Below, piece after piece: positions 14,601-28,345 of a DNA stretch of 64,000 nucleotides. This stretch comes from Montifringilla adamsi (taxonomy: Eukaryota > Chordata > Aves > Passeriformes > Passeridae), in the NCBI GenBank assembly GCA_017590115.1, contig JAGGNK010006448.1, positions 3,145,987-3,209,986 of the forward strand. The letters are read 5' to 3'. Every line of letters starts with the position of its first letter. The stretch's first letter is position 1. Made by a program: the position numbers and the translations under genes. The notes under the pieces were generated by a model, which worked only from the letters and a program-made list of their open reading frames with translations, ran no database searches and was not told where the DNA came from.

Positions 14601-17600
14601 TGCGTCAGAGAATTGGATGCCTATCTATTAAAATGTGAAGACCTGTAGAGGATTATAAAGGTGGTCTGAAGTTGTCCCTCCTTTCTTCTACAACGATAGT
14701 ATTCATAAAATTTATTAGTTGCTTAGAGGTCCACATATCTGCCATAGCCTTTTTCTGTCTTGCCAGCCTCCAGTCCAGTGCTGACTGGTATCTTTGTGCC
14801 CACCTGGTACTGTTCCAGAAAGAAGAGATCAAACACAGAAATGGAACAAGAACTGGCGTTCTGCTCTTCCACATAGTTACACTCTGTTAATGAGAAAAAT
14901 AGAAAGAGAGAGAAATAAGTTAACTTTTAGTTAAATAACCAAGGGAAAAGTCTTCAAGAGATTCTATTTATAAAATAAATGCTAGCAAAAACACTTGACT
15001 GTGTGTATAAAATGACTAGATATTCATCTGAATGTAAACACCACTCATTTCTTGAGATCACTCAGTCTTTTACTAGATGGTTATTAGCTTTGGGGTCAAA
15101 TACATTTTAAAGCTGGGCAAAAGAACATAGACTTACTCCAAAGTCTTCTCTGATGTTTCCTTGTTCCCTTGAAATAAAATTTTCAAAGACTGGGAGCTCA
15201 AAATCTCAAAATAACAGTGCTCACAATGGAAAGATACTCCATATTTCTACACTAGCTACCCAACACTAGGGCCTCTGTCCAGAAATTACTAAGTTTTCTT
15301 CCAGATTGTAACAAAATACTGAAGACAATTGTTTAAAGACTGTACCATTTTTATATTGCAAAATAAGGAGATTTTGGAAATATAGAAAGAATCTGTCTTG
15401 TGATGTCCCAGAGAAGCAGTGAGAAAAAAGAATAGGATTTAAGCTAAGGATTTACTAAAAATAAGAGGTCATCATGTAGTGATCTTATGAATGAGCAGTG
15501 GAGTATTGCTGCATTTCCCTGGCTGGACTTGCCTTATGTCCTGGGACTCATCCTTATGAAAGCTATCATCCTGTTTCAGACAGCTGTGTTTATCCACACA
15601 TTTAACATGCCTCTTCCTTCTATCCTACGTCATACCAAGACAACTTCCCCAGAGTTTTCCTGACCTTGAAGATAGCCATTGTTTACATCCAAGGCTTTTG
15701 ATCCTGAGCAGCGTCTGTCAGGCTAAGCAAGTTAAGCTCCATCAATCTGACACAACAGCTCTAGCTTTTCCGATAACATGAGACTTCATTCACTCTGAAA
15801 AATGGGATTATACCTAACATGGCTTTGCATCAATCTAAAAATAAACAAGCTCAAATGCATCAGTTATTTTATAATTTTGACAGTACAATTGAGCAACAAG
15901 CTTATTAATTTTACAGATATGAGTGTCTTGAGGACTGACCACTGAAGACAAAGAAAAGCCATCTGATAAAATCTTTGCAGTTTGAGTCCTTGAGGCAGGT
16001 ACCTAACGTCTTCTTATTTCTTTTCCCCCTGCAAAATGGGGTATTTCCTGTATAGATTCTTTCTATTATCAATAATAAATATTTGTATAGCTTTACATGT
16101 ATATGCAGTGGACATAATAATCAGAAAGGTAATAATCACTATACTAGGCTGGATTTGAGTGAAAGAACAAAATAAATGAACCTCAAATTTGTATGTTACT
16201 GCTAGTAACTCAATAGTACCTGAAGGAAAGACTTGAGGCTTACAGCAATGCACATAGCTAGGATCAGAGCCCATCAATAGATGGAAATTGTAGGGGGAGA
16301 ATAAAAACTTGGGCAATATAAAATTTGAATGCTAATCAAAACTAGATCAGTTCATGTCCAGAATGCTTAGAAACTATCTAATTAAGATGGATGATGATGA
16401 AGCATAGGAATTAGGAAGATCTGACTACTGATTCCGTCATGCTTATCAGTACCTCTGCTCTCATATGATACACAGGCTTCGGTGTTCCAGTAAATCTGAT
16501 GGTACTAGTTGAGGAATTTACCACTGACAGATGGTTCAGCTGCTACTAAAACGAGAGCTTTATGTGGGTTTTTTGTCTGGTATGCAATGTCATTTGAAAG
16601 GATTCTGATTATCACTCTTTATTTCCATACCAATCTTCTTTTGCTTTGCACTGAGTATCCTCAGATTCTGGTTTTCATTTTGGTTGTTCGTGATTGTTCT
16701 TGGATTGCAGAACTATCAACTGGAGTCACCAAAGAGTTTGTGTATAGATGCCACAGTTAATGCATTTTTCATCAGTGCTATGAATGGCATGAACCATATT
16801 TTAAATAGAGAACATGAACAATGCCATATTTTATCTACTGTGTAGACTGAAAAAAAGTATTAAGTAACAGCCATAAAACAGGAAAGAAATCAGAGATATG
16901 AGTTAAATTCATCTCTCCTGAAGTTTAACCTTACCTCAGTGTTTACCTGTGCTGCGTTCTTCTCAAGTTTCAAGCTGGTTTTCCTGGATTCTGTGCATTC
17001 TCTAAGGTTATTCAAAGGTCTTCTTTTTATAGTGAAATGTATGTAGAAAGTGAAAAACCTGTTCCTAAGAATATTCTGAGCAAGTCAATTGCAGTTGAAA
17101 CACATTTCTGTGGAATCCTCATGAACAACGGTTCTGGCTACCTATGGGTTCCTAAATCTATTTTGCATTGTTGGAGATAAAAGGGATCATAATCAATTCT
17201 AATGTGAATTATTCCTGGGAATATACCCAGTGAAACCTACAGACAGTTTAACATCCATCATCCCCTCTGCTTACCAACACAGATTCCATTGAACATGTTG
17301 GTCCATTGCTTATGTCCATTCATGGGCTTATACCTAGCTTGAGTTCAGTGTGGGCCGTGTTCAAAGAAGCTGTGTTTTCTCTGATGTCAGAATGTCTTAA
17401 AGGGCTGATTGATGTTTGCTACCTGTGGGAGTACGTCCTGTCCACCAGAAGAGCCTCTGTGATGAGTCCTGCCCTGGATCGGTGAAATAGAGCACAGGAA
17501 GATTCCCTGGGGGCTAATATATAAACTGGGGATGGAACCACTTTTATTCACCTAAGACAGAAACACTCTTTAGACTCTTCCTTGTCATGTGGTATCCTAT

Positions 17601-20600
17601 GCATCCATTGCACATACAAAATGCAAACAGCCTCTGTCTTCTCACAGACACCTCTGGTGATGCAAAGGAACAAGTATGTGTATCAGGGCACAAACATGTC
17701 CAAATGCCTACATGCTCCTCACTCAAATGGATATGCATTATTCACTTGGTGGAATATACCTTTGGGGAATGCACTTTCAGTCACAGAATAGAGCATGAAC
17801 AAACCTCTTGGTTCCCAGCCATGCTTGAAAGCTTTAGGGAAAAATAAGAACAAGAAATAGACTGAAGACTGGAAAAAAATATTGCCCTGGTGAAAGATAA
17901 CTACCTGGAAGGCCAGGTTTATACTCCTGATCTACACTGTAGACTAATTCCTGCAAACAAGAGGACCATAATTCCATTAAACACTGCTTCAACTCAGTTT
18001 TCCTTCAGTGTTTTTCAGTATTTGTGCAGAGTTCAGCAATTCACTTTCATGCATATACATAAATACAACTAGATAAATCTATGGACTCATCAAACTATTA
18101 TTTTTTAGGAGAAAAAGAAAGAAAATAAACTGCTAGGAACTAGAGATAACTCCAGTTAACAATGATTATGGGGTCCTATCTGCTCCCTGTTTTCCCTTCC
18201 TAATCAATTTAAACTCAACCTGTGTCAGGTTCCACGGGCATCTCATTGACTCAGTACCACATCACATAAGACTTAGTGGACCCTTACAGGACCCAAATCC
18301 ACAGTTTTACCTACAGATATATTTTAAAAGTTACTTTAGTGGGAAGAATGCTTTATGTAAAAATCTGTAAGTTAGGTGAGGCTTTCATGTGCTTCCTGAT
18401 ATCTGCTGTGCACCTGAATTCACCTAAATGTTTTAATATGTCCCTGTACTTGCCTTGCTTTTATTTTTCAAGACCCTCAGGATATATCTATACCTCTACA
18501 CAACAGAAGGCCAGGGAATCACTTCAGCACTGGGCTCCTGATGGCCCCCATTACCCAGCTGCTTGGTGGCTTCCACCTTGGTTAACTCATCTCAGGCTTT
18601 CTCAACACAGTTCACTGCAGTGATTCCTCAGAAAGCAAACATGCATCAGACTTCATCAAATTTCTCTGTCTCCACCCTTCACAGCCTGTCAGTACTACCC
18701 TAGTCAGCTTTGAAGCCTCCACATTCTTTCTAGACTCACCTGTGGGCACAAAAGATTCACTCTGTGCTTCGTGCCATGGCAACACCTCTGTGATGAGCTG
18801 CTCCACAGTCATCACACCACTTCACACATTTAAAGTGAATTAAAATACAGTCACACAGCACCCCAGTCATGACTTAGCATCACCAGGGAATATCCCTGGC
18901 CAAGGGATATGTCATGCAAAGGTCAACCAATAGCCTATTGGATTAAACTAACAAAATAGGAACAGGATACCAAGAATACAGTCACCAACAGAAGTCAAAT
19001 AACTTTTTTTTAATACATCCTTAAACAAATAATGAACCATGTCTTATATTATTCAATTACTTTCAAAAGGCTCTTAGGCATGACAGTAATAAATGTTACA
19101 CAGGTCCTCTGTAATATAAAGTTATTGTTAATTCTATGTTAGATATTTCAAAGATGTCCAGCAATGAAATTAAGTATTTCAATGGTAATAGGTAGTTTAT
19201 TTGTTCAGAGGATATTTGAGTTTGACTGCATTTTAATTTCAAACTCTTGTCAGCCATCAGTTTCCATGGGATGCCAACAAGATAAATAAAGCTGTTAACT
19301 AAGTGAGAATTTACTTGTAAAATGAAATGTGTGCAATAAACTGAAGGCTTTTTCTGATTGCTACCAAATGTTGTCAGTATTAGAAAAAAAGTATCTATGA
19401 TGCTTGCCTCTCACAAACACTAACTAGAATTTTAATAAGGAGATAAACAATAGCTCTTAGAAAAGGAGTTTTTCTACAGCAAAAGGGAGTGAACAGCAGT
19501 GTTTCATCTTGGTTACTTCAAAAATAAGAATGATTTGTATCACATTTACTGGATAAACTACACCACATATTCACATTGGTGGAGAGATGGCATCTGCTAT
19601 TCTTATGTAGATCAATATATATCTATCATTCTCCACCTATTTCTCCCATGTTTTTATTGGCACAGTGGTGGAATTAAAACTTCTGTGGAATAAACCACAG
19701 AAAATAATAAGAATTGCAAATGTTCAGAAAGTTGAAAACATTTGATTGCTTTGGAAAAAAATCAGTGCATTTGAAAAGAATAACAGGATAATCAAGCAAA
19801 TCCTGTTTTACTATTGCAGTCTAAGAGACTTTTGGACTTCCAGCAGAGAAGGCATTTATGGATCATCAATGTATTATTTGTAGAAGCAAAAGAAAAAAAA
19901 ATACTTTTGTCCAGGGACAATAGTCTTGATTATGGTGTTTCTGAAGTAATAAAAGTATATGCAAGTCTAGAATATATTTTTGCCTTTTTTTTTTTTCTAC
20001 AGACACCATCTTAGAATGCCAATTTACTGCTTACAAATATTATTTGCATATATCAGTTCAACAAGCAGGCTGCTAAATCTGCCTGGCATTTTGGAGGTGC
20101 CAAATGAAAATTTTAGAATGAGTAAATATATGGTTATTATACTTACAAGATCCATAACATGCCAGTCCTCAGACTTCATAAGATTTGTCATTTGTGAATA
20201 ATTGCTTTTAAAGTAGAGGTCAGGAATTGAAGCCAGAAATAAATTGATGTTGGCTATAGTTTGTAAACAAGATTCCCTTGACATGCTGGCTTGACTGTCC
20301 CTGTTGTAATTTCATTTGGCTAGCTTTTCATCTTGTACAGTTAAAGTAACTACAGAGAAATTAAAAGGCTGATTAGGTTTGGCAAGATATATTTTCTTAT
20401 ATAAATCCAACATCTTAAGAAAACAGTCTGGGGCATTCAAAATTTTTCATGTTTATCTGTGAATGTAACTTTGTGTTCAGGGTATAATGTTGATCTACAT
20501 GTTCAATAGATAAATGAGAAATTATTAGCCTTTTGTGTCTTTAGAAAGTTAAGAATCAGAGCGGCTGTAAAATACTGTCCTTGTTAAATTAATTCATCTT

Positions 20601-20602
20601 GG

Positions 20603-21311
20603 TCATAGAATCATAAAAGGATTTGTGTTGGAATGGACCTTAAAGATCATCTAGTTTCATTCTAGTGTTGCTATGGACAAGGAATATTCAGCTAGACCAT
20701 GTTGCCCAGAACACCATCCAGCCTGTCTTAAACATCTCCAGGGATAGGTAATCCACTTCTCTGGGAAACCTCTTCCTACCACCCTTACAGAATTTTCTCC
20801 AAATCCCTAATCTAAACCTGCTCTGTTTCAGCTTAAGGCTATTGCCTCTTGTTCCCTTACTAAATACCCTCCTGAAAAGTCCCTCTCCAGTGTTCTTGCA
20901 AGCCCCCTTTAAGTACTACAAGGCTGCTTGAAGGTCTCACCACAGCCATCTCTTCTCTAGGCTGAACAGCTCCAAGTTTCCCAGCCTGTCTTCCTAGGAG
21001 AGGTGTTCGAGCCCTTTTTTATCCTCTTCATGCCTTCCTCTGGACTCGCTCCGACAGGTCCATGTCTTTCTTGTGCTGATTACCCCAGAGCTGGATGCAG
21101 CCCTGCAGGTGGGCTCTCACCAGAACAGAGCAAAGGGGCAGAGTCCCCTCCCTTGCCCTGCTGGCCACGCTGCTTTGGATGCAGCCCAGGACATTTTTGG
21201 CTCTTTGGGCTGTGAGCACACACATTGTCATCCACAAACACCTCCAAGTGTCCTTCTCCAGGGTTAGTCTCAGTCCATTCTCTGCCCAGCCTATACTTGT
21301 GCTTGGGATCT
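20603..21311 (-). mobile_element. CR1 LINE, 5'-truncated 3' portion
   Basis: CR1 is the main non-LTR retrotransposon of birds; its ORF2 encodes endonuclease and reverse transcriptase. Read on the minus strand, this copy holds the last part of ORF2 and the 3' UTR. Translation near 21028-21237 gives the CR1 C-terminal string NVLGCIQSSVASRAREGT and then QHKKDMDL. An adjacent frame covers KHKYRLGREW near 21275-21305, so at least one frameshift separates the two pieces. The 3' end is the characteristic ATTCTATGA motif (TCATAGAAT on the plus strand at 20603-20611). The 5' end stops near 21311, a typical truncated insertion. It is an inactive fossil. The family call is very secure; the exact 5' limit is good to about 20 bases. 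Confidence 0.95.
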
Positions 21312-21779
21312 ATTGCCAAGATTTGTGCAAAGAAAACCAAGGGTTTGGAGCACAGAAAATAATCAAGAAAATAAAATTTTGTTTTCTATTCCTGATCTTT
21401 TAGACCAAACTAAAACATTGAGAAAACAATGGCTCCAGGAAGGAGTGTTTCTCATTTCAACAAAAGGAAACAAAAATATCTGGGTCAAACAAATGGTGAT
21501 GCACAACCAAAATCTTCTTGTGAGAAAAAAAATATACTGACTGTATGGTACCAAGAACACTTTGTTTATCCCATTAGGATTTTAGCAATGTATTTATCCA
21601 AATCATTAGTCCAGTTTTCATGCTATACATTCATAAAAAAATTATACAAAAAGCCCTCATAGATTATAACCTTATAATTGCTGTACAGTAAAAGATACTA
21701 TTATTTATCTTTTTCCCATTAAATTATGCTTGTTCTTCCAGTGTCACTTTGGGTTGAGTTGAGAGTGCCAGTCTTCTTC

Positions 21780-21828
21780 CTTCAGAAGTGATGAGTGCAT
21801 TTTACCTCATGTCATCACTTCCCTGAAG
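21780..21828. repeat. Bulged inverted repeat (hairpin)
   Basis: CTTCAGAAGTGATGA at 21780-21794 pairs with TCATCACTTCCCTGAAG at 21812-21828. That gives 15 paired bases interrupted by one 2-nt bulge, around a 17-nt loop. The size is at the lower end for a hairpin precursor RNA. I do not recognise either arm as a known microRNA. Confidence 0.55.
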
Positions 21829-22622
21829 CATTTGTTGGGAAGAGTATGATGCCCATGGTAGTGGGATCTCTTTTCTTCAGGCTTAGTGGCCATCCCAGTT
21901 TATTTTCTTACATTTTCTTAGAAAGACCAGCTTTCAGTTAAAGTCTGAAATTTTTCCAGTACCATCCCTTATCCCGGTATAACAAAAATGGCTCTTAAAC
22001 TGGCCTGTGGTGGCAAGGTCTGATAATATTTGCCAGACCTTTGCCATATGCAGCATTTCCAGTATGATCTACAAGTGGTCAGGCAAAAGCCACTTGACCA
22101 CTAGACAAAATATGTTCATGATTTTGTATAACAAAGTATTAGAATCTCTAAGTTTATAAAGGATTTCTCATTACACAGAGACTTCAAAAGTAATTGAGGG
22201 GACAATGACTTGTTATAGTTCAAAAGTTTGGGTTATGGAACACTAACGGATAACTTTTTAGAGGGACAATGACAAAGTTTCATGCAGGCCTATTGTCTCC
22301 CTATATTTTAATATCATTACTTCTTGCATAAATTTTCCATGCTTTCCACTGATTCTGATAATTCAATGGTCTGCATCTATTTACAGGAGCTCTCTGACAT
22401 AAAGACAGATTTATCTGCAATGCTCCAATGGATAACTTTAATTATACAAGACAGTGGTATGTCATAGACCTGTGATTAAACTTGCTAGCAAATTTTACAC
22501 TGTAGATGTATTTTGTAATAAAATGCCAATTTTTCAAAGTGAAATCTATTTAAATAAAGACAGTCTTTTGAATAAAATGCTTCAGAAAAATGCTTTGACA
22601 TGTAAATCCCCCACGCCCCCAA

Positions 22623-22650
22623 ATTAGTATTTTTTCATTAGTATTTTTTC
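22623..22650. repeat. 14-bp tandem duplication
   Basis: Two exact, adjacent copies of ATTAGTATTTTTTC, at 22623-22636 and 22637-22650. This is probably replication slippage in T-rich DNA. Confidence 0.9.
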
Positions 22651-22833
22651 ATTTTAAAAATATCTTCTTTTTTACAACTATACTGGATCATATTGAAAGA
22701 AACCACAAATTAATTATGTTGCAAAGTAATGTAAAAGAGCAGTAAAAATATTTTTTTAAAAGAAGTGTTGAGTTTCATTTAATGAACATTTTTAGACTGT
22801 TGATTCATGAACGTCTGCATTTTAAATATTTAA

Positions 22834-22852
22834 TTCCCATTGAGAATGGGAA
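22834..22852. repeat. Perfect 8-bp stem palindrome
   Basis: TTCCCATT and AATGGGAA form a perfect inverted repeat around a 3-nt GAG spacer. It could be a palindromic protein-binding site or chance. Confidence 0.5.
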
Positions 22853-23741
22853 CTTACTGTGATGAGAAAACATTTTTCTTCTGATACTATTCATGGGTAT
22901 TCACTGGGAAATTGCAGTAAAACCCCAGATATGTTGCTGACCTTTGTCCCAAGCTTTGCCAGATTAGGCCAGTTTGGGAAGCAACTCTGATCTTTAACAG
23001 TCAGAGGCAACAAGCTACACAAAATTGCTTCAAAGAAATTTCTGCTGCCATTTAAGGTGCAAAACCAAAAAAATGCTCTTACTCATATTTTTTAGACAAA
23101 CTAAAATTTATTCTGCACCTTTGATGAGGTATCGCATCATTCTTAGTTTCAAAATTAGTCTCCTACGTCTCTTCAGTAATTAACGTAAGTGCCAAATAAT
23201 CTTTTCCCCCTATCTGATAAAAGTCAAGTAGCTTTCTTTAAATGCCAGCAATCATCCTGCTTCCTGCTATCTCCTTCCTCACAACACATCCTATCTCCCC
23301 TAACGCACAATGTCAGTCAAGACCTCTGAATCTAGCAAAGCTTTTTTCTTTTTTTGCATTTTTTCATTCCACTGGGAGTTCTCTGGTCTACCCTCGTTCT
23401 CTTGGAGAATGAGATTTTACTTGGTCAAAATAATTCAAGTAACTCCTGTTTGTCTTAGTAGGCAGCGAATTACTTTAATGTGTTCTACTGCTCTACAGAA
23501 GCACAGGCCCCATGGACCTTATGCCTCTTTGGATAGCAGCCTGAAGAGGAGGAGATATGTATCCAGAGATGATGTCTTCCTCATGGCTTGAACACATATA
23601 TGAATATACACGCTCCTTTGGCTTCTCTCAAAATAATGAATTCTCACCTTGACCCATGCTTGCCTTTTCCCGTACATCCACAAAGCATTCTGTGGGTAAG
23701 GCACACAAAATACATTTGTGTCTGACATTTCAGAATGATAC

Positions 23742-23813
23742 ATGAATTCCCTCCCCCTCCCCTTTTAATTCTGGAGGATGAATTCCCTCCCCCTCCCCTT
23801 TTAATTCTGGGGG
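23742..23813. repeat. 36-bp tandem duplication, two copies
   Basis: Two head-to-tail copies of a 36-bp unit that starts ATGAATTCCCTCC and continues through a C-rich tract and CTTTTAATTCTGG. Copy one is 23742-23777 and copy two 23778-23813; they differ by about one base at the end. The near identity implies a recent duplication. The unit is a multiple of three, so a minus-strand frame stays open through it, but nothing else suggests coding. Confidence 0.92.
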
Positions 23814-26800
23814 ACAGAAGCCATCTGTCTTGTAGCTGTGTGCAAGACCTATGCAAAAATAAATCTTACTGCATTCCAAGCAAATGAGTGTACTCTCTAA
23901 CACTTAAAAAGTAATTATGGTCATTATTTATCACCATCATCTTCAGTGAAGAAAGAAGCCTTTTGCCCTTCAGGCACAAATAGATGTGGTCTAAAGCAGC
24001 AAACACTGAATATGACATTCTCTAGTACAGCTCATAAACAAAATAAATGCAAGCATCTGAGCTGTCCTGATGCTATGAAGACAGGGCTGTCTTCTATTGC
24101 ATGTGCTGACCTTTCCAACAGAGTTTTATTCAAGACATAGCCATTCTATGAAATACTGCACCATGCAGAAATACCTTGAACTGGTATTTCTGGAAAGAGT
24201 AACTCTGGAATTGGAATTAGGGGGGAGTGATTAACCCTGGGCTAGTTATCATCTTCTGTTTCTGTAACTGGGGCTGGTGCCTCTGCGTATCACCAGCCGT
24301 GCTGTGCAGAGAGGCAGCACAGTGCTGAATGGCACAAAGTAGGCAGCAGACCAAATGCAAGCAGCACACAGCATTGTTCAAAACCTGCTCAGATGGAGAT
24401 GGAGACCAGCTATTAAACCATAAGGAACACATCCTTCAAAAAGCCTCTGAAAAAGCAAAAGCTAAAGAATCAGCAAAAATTGGTTTAATCACCTTTGCCA
24501 AAACTGTATTCAGCCTCCAAGGTACTTGCATGCTGTAGCACACATGCTTCTTGGGCTGTGTAAGGAGCACTGCATTTCTTTAAAGTGCAAACTTTCTACA
24601 ATTTGCTATAATTACTAATATTTTGTTCCACATAATACAATAGTCACAGGTGTGATTATTAAAACACCTTCAAAAATGCAGTTTTGCAGAAATACTTTTC
24701 ACTGAAGTACACTTAAACCTATTCGTTTTAAAAATCTAAAATGTGATCTAATTTGTAGCCAATGTGCATCTAATATATTTTTCAAATTTGTAGCCAAATA
24801 TCCTCAATATACAGAAAATACAGGGCTTAGAGTACATAAAAAGAAAAGTATACACCAGATGTACTTTAAATTCAAAGGCCACACTAGAATACCAAATTTA
24901 TTTTTTTCGCAGTGAGTATTCACAGCACTTAAATTTCACTTAAATTCCTGGTGGTAAGTCAGTAAGGCAGACAGCAACTTTGAAGGCTTTTGAAGGGCTG
25001 ACATAATGGGTCTTAGAGGGGAGCAGGATCAAGATAGTGAATGGCAGATAATACCTCAGGAGGAACATAAACAGTCTGAATACGACCTGCAGAGAATTTC
25101 TAAAAAGCATTTGACTAGTAACATTTTGATCACAAATGTCCAGAGTTTCCAGAGGCTTTGCAAACATTAAAACCAATGAAGGCACACAAAGATAATTTCA
25201 CACTACTGAGAATCAAAGAGCATGTGGTAAGAGGAAAAATCTGATGGTTTTATGAACTGTACATTTCTGGCATCAACCCTAACATGTTAATCTGATTGCT
25301 TTGTCTACAGAAACAGAAGGAAAGAGCTAAGCAATTTTTCTTCATTTTGGTGTTGTTGTTACAGATTGAAGGAATAAGCAATTCACGGAGTTCTGCGTCA
25401 AAAAAATATTCCACTGTCAGTTTCAAGAATATCTGGAACTGATTGATCACAACCAGCATTTGCTTGGCACACTTAATATTGAACAGCATATATCTAAAAA
25501 AATTTTTGATAAAACTGAGTTTCAAATTTAAAAGATACTAATAACTTCTTTGATTAAATGCTAAGGAATACAATTTTGTTTTTACAAATAGTATAGAAAT
25601 ATAAACTCCTGGAAACTGAAGCAGTTACTTGAAGAAGATTTTTGGCTTAGCTTTCATCAGTTCTATGGAATTTTCCATACATGACTTGCTGAAAGATGCA
25701 TGATATGATCTGAATGACTGGTGATTGATGTGTCCCAGGGAGCACAATTTTAACTGTTCCATATGAAATAGATGTCTATCTACCAGGGACAGACATAGTC
25801 CAGCAATTTTCCAACCAGCCAAAAGTCTGGGCTAGTATTAGAAAGGTGAATTCTTAACTTACTGAACTTTTTTTTGTCTTTCAACACAAGATTCCCAAAG
25901 GTAACAAAAGTCCTCACAAAGATTCTTACTAAAGTTTGACTCAATCATTCCTTGACACTTCTGCTTCCACAATGTTTAAAAGTAAAAAGGGACAGCTGAA
26001 AAAAAGTAATTAGTATTATTTTTCTTTCCAAAACTAAAAAGGTAAAGAAGAAAACCTACAAGGTAGTTTCTAGGGAAGAATAACAAATACTGAAAACCTG
26101 AGAGTTTGACAATGGCCACCTAAACTAAGCGAAGGACTGTGCTCTTCAGTAAGTACCTAGCAAGTTTGTACAGTGAGCTAAATACACCAATTCTTTCTTC
26201 TTCTTCTAGTTTCTCTCTTTGATGAACAATTTTCCTGATCAGTCATGTTTGTATTGAATTTCCCATCCCAAGAAATGCCAACATACATCATAAAACAAGA
26301 CCATATGCTACCAAAATAACATATGAATCTGTTTTGGAAACAAACATTGCTCTTCTGGAATGAAAGATTGAGATCCAATGCACATTACAGTTTTCCAGGT
26401 GTTAGTTTTTAAGCTCAAACATGGAAGAGATATACCCAGTAACCAGTTTATGTGTGCCCAGTCCATGGCACTCCTATGTCAAAGCTCCATGGCTTAGCCT
26501 GCATCCTTGGGGAGGGTGGTATCAATCTGCCAGCAGGAAATATTTCCTCCTGTCTGCTTACAGCGATTCTCCTGTATCGATGGGCTTGGCAAGGACTGTG
26601 TGTGCAATGGTGCTCAACCCTAAGCATGGAAAGTTCCAGTCCTGAAGTAATTGATGTGATAAGCTGCAAGCTAGTGACATTTTGAGAGGCACAAGGAGAG
26701 GATCAGAGTAAAAGCTAGAATTCAGTGTCTCTTCCTGTAGAGCATAGTGTCTATTTGCATTACAAAATAGGCTTCTTACAAACACATCCTTGTGCTGCCC

Positions 26801-27833
26801 ATAATAAAGAAAAATACAGAGACTGACAGGTATAGAGTATCACAATGTCATTATTAAACTCAAAACTGACAGAGTTATTAGAAGTAAAATGCACATTTTT
26901 ACCTGAGAGGAAAAACTATGGTAAAATCTTCGTCACTGACTGATTTTAAAATTGAGACTGCCTGCATGTTTATCTAAAAGATGTGCTCCAGTTCCAGTAG
27001 GAATTAATTCAAAATGTTATGGGCTGTGTTACAAGGTCAGACTCTGTAATTGCAAATCTTTTATTACAATCAGTTAATCTTCTAATTCAATTTTATGCTA
27101 TGCATTTCATGTAAGATCTTTAATCCAAAAAAAAGAGTCACAATGAGTGATTTGAGATTCCTATCAAGACTAGAAGAAAACTGAAGGGTCAGAAAGACAG
27201 CAAAACACATAAGTTGAAATAACAAAACTTAAAAGATCACAAAATTACTAAGTCAATAAATAACACTAGTTCTATTTTTCAATCAGCAGACTGCTAACAC
27301 TGAGCTATGTAGAACCAAACTTTCTTTTTCAGGTGAGCACCCTATTTGCTATGCTAACCTGTTGTTTTCACTCCTGGGCTTTGCATTTGAGGTTTCAAAA
27401 TAATTCTGTTTTAATGGGAAAAGAGGAATTTGACCCATCTTCTTCAGCTCTTTTGACAATTTGACAGGTATACTACTTGGTGTCGCTGCTACCTCCTTTC
27501 AAGTAGAGGAGGAGATCAAATTATTCAAGAGATGTTCCTTGACGTCTTCTTCCATCCATTTTTTGAATGACAGATCTCTTGGCCTCTGGTTTTTTGGGTT
27601 TTTTTGTAAAGGACACTGATGATGGTCAGGTCTGTTCTGACTCCTGCCAGAATCAATGAGAGAGCAGCAAGCATTCTAAAAGATGGCATATTAACTAAGC
27701 CAGGCACATGCTCAGACCATTGCAAACAAAGAGAATTGGAAACTATTTAAAAATAAATAAATAATCATTAATTTTGCTAAAGGATTGGGTCTGTACTCAT
27801 GCAAATGCCTGAGATGTGTTCTCTGCATCCAGA

Positions 27834-28345
27834 CTGCACTGAGTCTGGTTGGAATGGAGTTAACTTTCTTCACAGCTGTATGGTTTTTGACTGGTGACCA
27901 AGAAAGTGCTGATAGCATATCTGTGTTTTAGCTATTTGGTGTCAAGGCCATCCCTGTTTCTCACTGTGCTGCCACAGAGAGGAGGCTGAGGTGGGCAAGG
28001 ATTGACAGCCAGAGTCAGGGAGGTTTGGTCAGTCAGGAGAGCTGACCCCAGCTGACCAAAGGGATGCTCTCTATACCCTGTAACGTGCACAGCAATAAAA
28101 TGGAGAGGGAATAACATTGCCTGGGGACTGTCAGGGCATTGCATTGATGTTGGCTATGGATGGATTTTAGCATGACTTATTTTCTTTTCTTCTTCCCCCA
28201 CCCCTCCCCTTTGCTTACTAGAGTGTTTATTTCAACAAGAAAGAGTTTTTTCTCACTTTTATTCTCCCTCAGCCTGCTTGGGAAGGAGTAAGAGAGTCAC
28301 TGACTGGGGTCTGTGTTGACAGCTGAGGTCAGCCCACCACAGACA
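27834..28345 (+). mobile_element. Eroded avian ERVL-type LTR (solo)
   Basis: The left end (GGTTGGAATGGAGTTAACTT) resembles the start of the common avian ERVL-type LTR, which reads roughly as a CTGG-rich start followed by a GGGATAGAGTTAA-like block. The middle keeps the GCTGACC...AAAGGGAT block and an AATAAA signal near 28093. The right part has GAGTTTTTTCTCACTTTTA, the conserved R/U5 motif shared with the LTR at 33794-34397. No gag, pol or env sequence follows, so it is a solitary LTR. The ends are approximate and I found no clear target-site duplication. The ERVL class is assigned from memory of the family. Confidence 0.75.

Larger units (their letters stand above)
2997..20602. other. Long non-coding stretch, no gene seen
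   Basis: About 17.6 kb of AT-rich DNA with no frame I can assign to a protein and no recognisable transposon. It contains a short tetranucleotide microsatellite near 7541, a perfect-stem inverted repeat at 8579-8630 and a homopolymer T run near 12947-12958. Frames of 60-115 codons occur on both strands but look like chance frames: no known domain, no start context or splice pattern standing out. It is most simply intergenic or intronic DNA. Confidence 0.6.
21312..27833. other. Non-coding stretch, no gene seen
   Basis: AT-rich sequence without an assignable exon or RNA gene. It holds two short hairpins (21780-21828 and 22834-22852), a 14-bp tandem duplication at 22623-22650 and a 36-bp tandem duplication at 23742-23813. 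Reading frames are short and unrecognised. A slightly GC-richer patch lies near 26440-26640 but I could not assign it to any family. Confidence 0.55.

Noticed and set aside
21003..21403. Several overlapping frames on both strands
   Set aside because: All fall in or at the edge of the CR1 copy at 20603-21311; the minus-strand frames are broken CR1 ORF2 and the plus-strand ones are shadows.
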